From Silene noctiflora (Eukaryota; Streptophyta; Magnoliopsida; Caryophyllales; Caryophyllaceae): a DNA stretch of 22,423 nucleotides. The number at the start of each line of letters is the position of its first letter. The stretch's first letter is position 1. Below are positions 22,332 through 22,423 of the stretch, piece by piece. Position numbers and translations under genes: made by a program. The DNA lies in assembly GCA_009801015.1 (NCBI GenBank), contig VHZZ01004306.1:39579-62001 (forward strand). Reading direction: 5' to 3'. The notes below the pieces were generated by a model. That model was not told the DNA's origin. It did no database searches and was given only the letters and a program-made list of their open reading frames with translations.

Positions 22332-22423
22332 TGTAACACCCGCAATTTAGAATTTAAGTTTTAAAAATAATTTAGTAAGTTGTTTAAAATAAATTACGGT
22401 TTAATCGTATTTTTGGGTGAAAA
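22332..22423 (+). mobile_element. Start of an LTR inserted in the copia element, Ty3/gypsy-like, cut by the window edge
   Basis: The copia pol text stops at about 22331 and TGTAACACCCGCAATTTAG begins at once. TGTAACACCC is a frequent 5' terminus of Ty3/gypsy LTRs in plants. Ninety-two bases are visible, so lineage and completeness cannot be judged. The position shows that it inserted into the older copia copy. Confidence 0.6.

Overview
This is nuclear DNA from a flowering plant. Protein-coding genes are split by AT-rich GT..AG introns. All three gene products belong to families typical of dicots, and the spacers hold MITE fragments and LTR retrotransposon remains. Scattered TACTCCGT/ACGGAGTA ends and Stowaway-like CCCTCCGTCCCA termini would fit a Caryophyllales genome, but that is a weak inference. 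Three ambiguous bases (20531, 20542, 20592) point to a draft assembly. Nothing bacterial, viral-replicative, CRISPR-like or operon-like is present.

Layout. (1) Minus strand, 5272 down past base 1: the first four exons of a plant SCAPER-like gene, about 1,058 codons visible, with its 3' part outside the window. (2) 5273-8490: divergent spacer, holding the SCAPER promoter/leader side and the likely leader of the next gene. (3) Plus strand, 8491-11462: a complete nine-exon GH79 heparanase-like beta-glucuronidase (541 aa) with signal peptide and both catalytic glutamates. (4) 11463-12182: convergent 3' spacer. (5) Minus strand, 21562-12183: a complete 18-exon gene for a TPR-RING-LON-N protein (468 aa), a probable E3 ubiquitin ligase. 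I rebuilt it exon by exon; every junction keeps frame and most follow GT..AG. (6) 21968-22423: the 3' end of a Ty1/copia element on the minus strand, cut by the start of an LTR resembling Ty3/gypsy.

The three genes have no evident joint pathway: a cyclin-A-associated ER scaffold homologue, a secreted glycosidase acting on cell-wall proteoglycan sugars, and a ubiquitin ligase. I see no undescribed multi-gene system. The most interesting items are a well-bounded Mutator-type MITE and a decayed higher-order minisatellite in introns of the RING/LON gene, a 34-residue in-frame duplication in the SCAPER-like protein, a tandem GTAGTA splice donor inside the RING coding region, and a copia LTR lying just upstream of, and pointing at, the RING/LON promoter.
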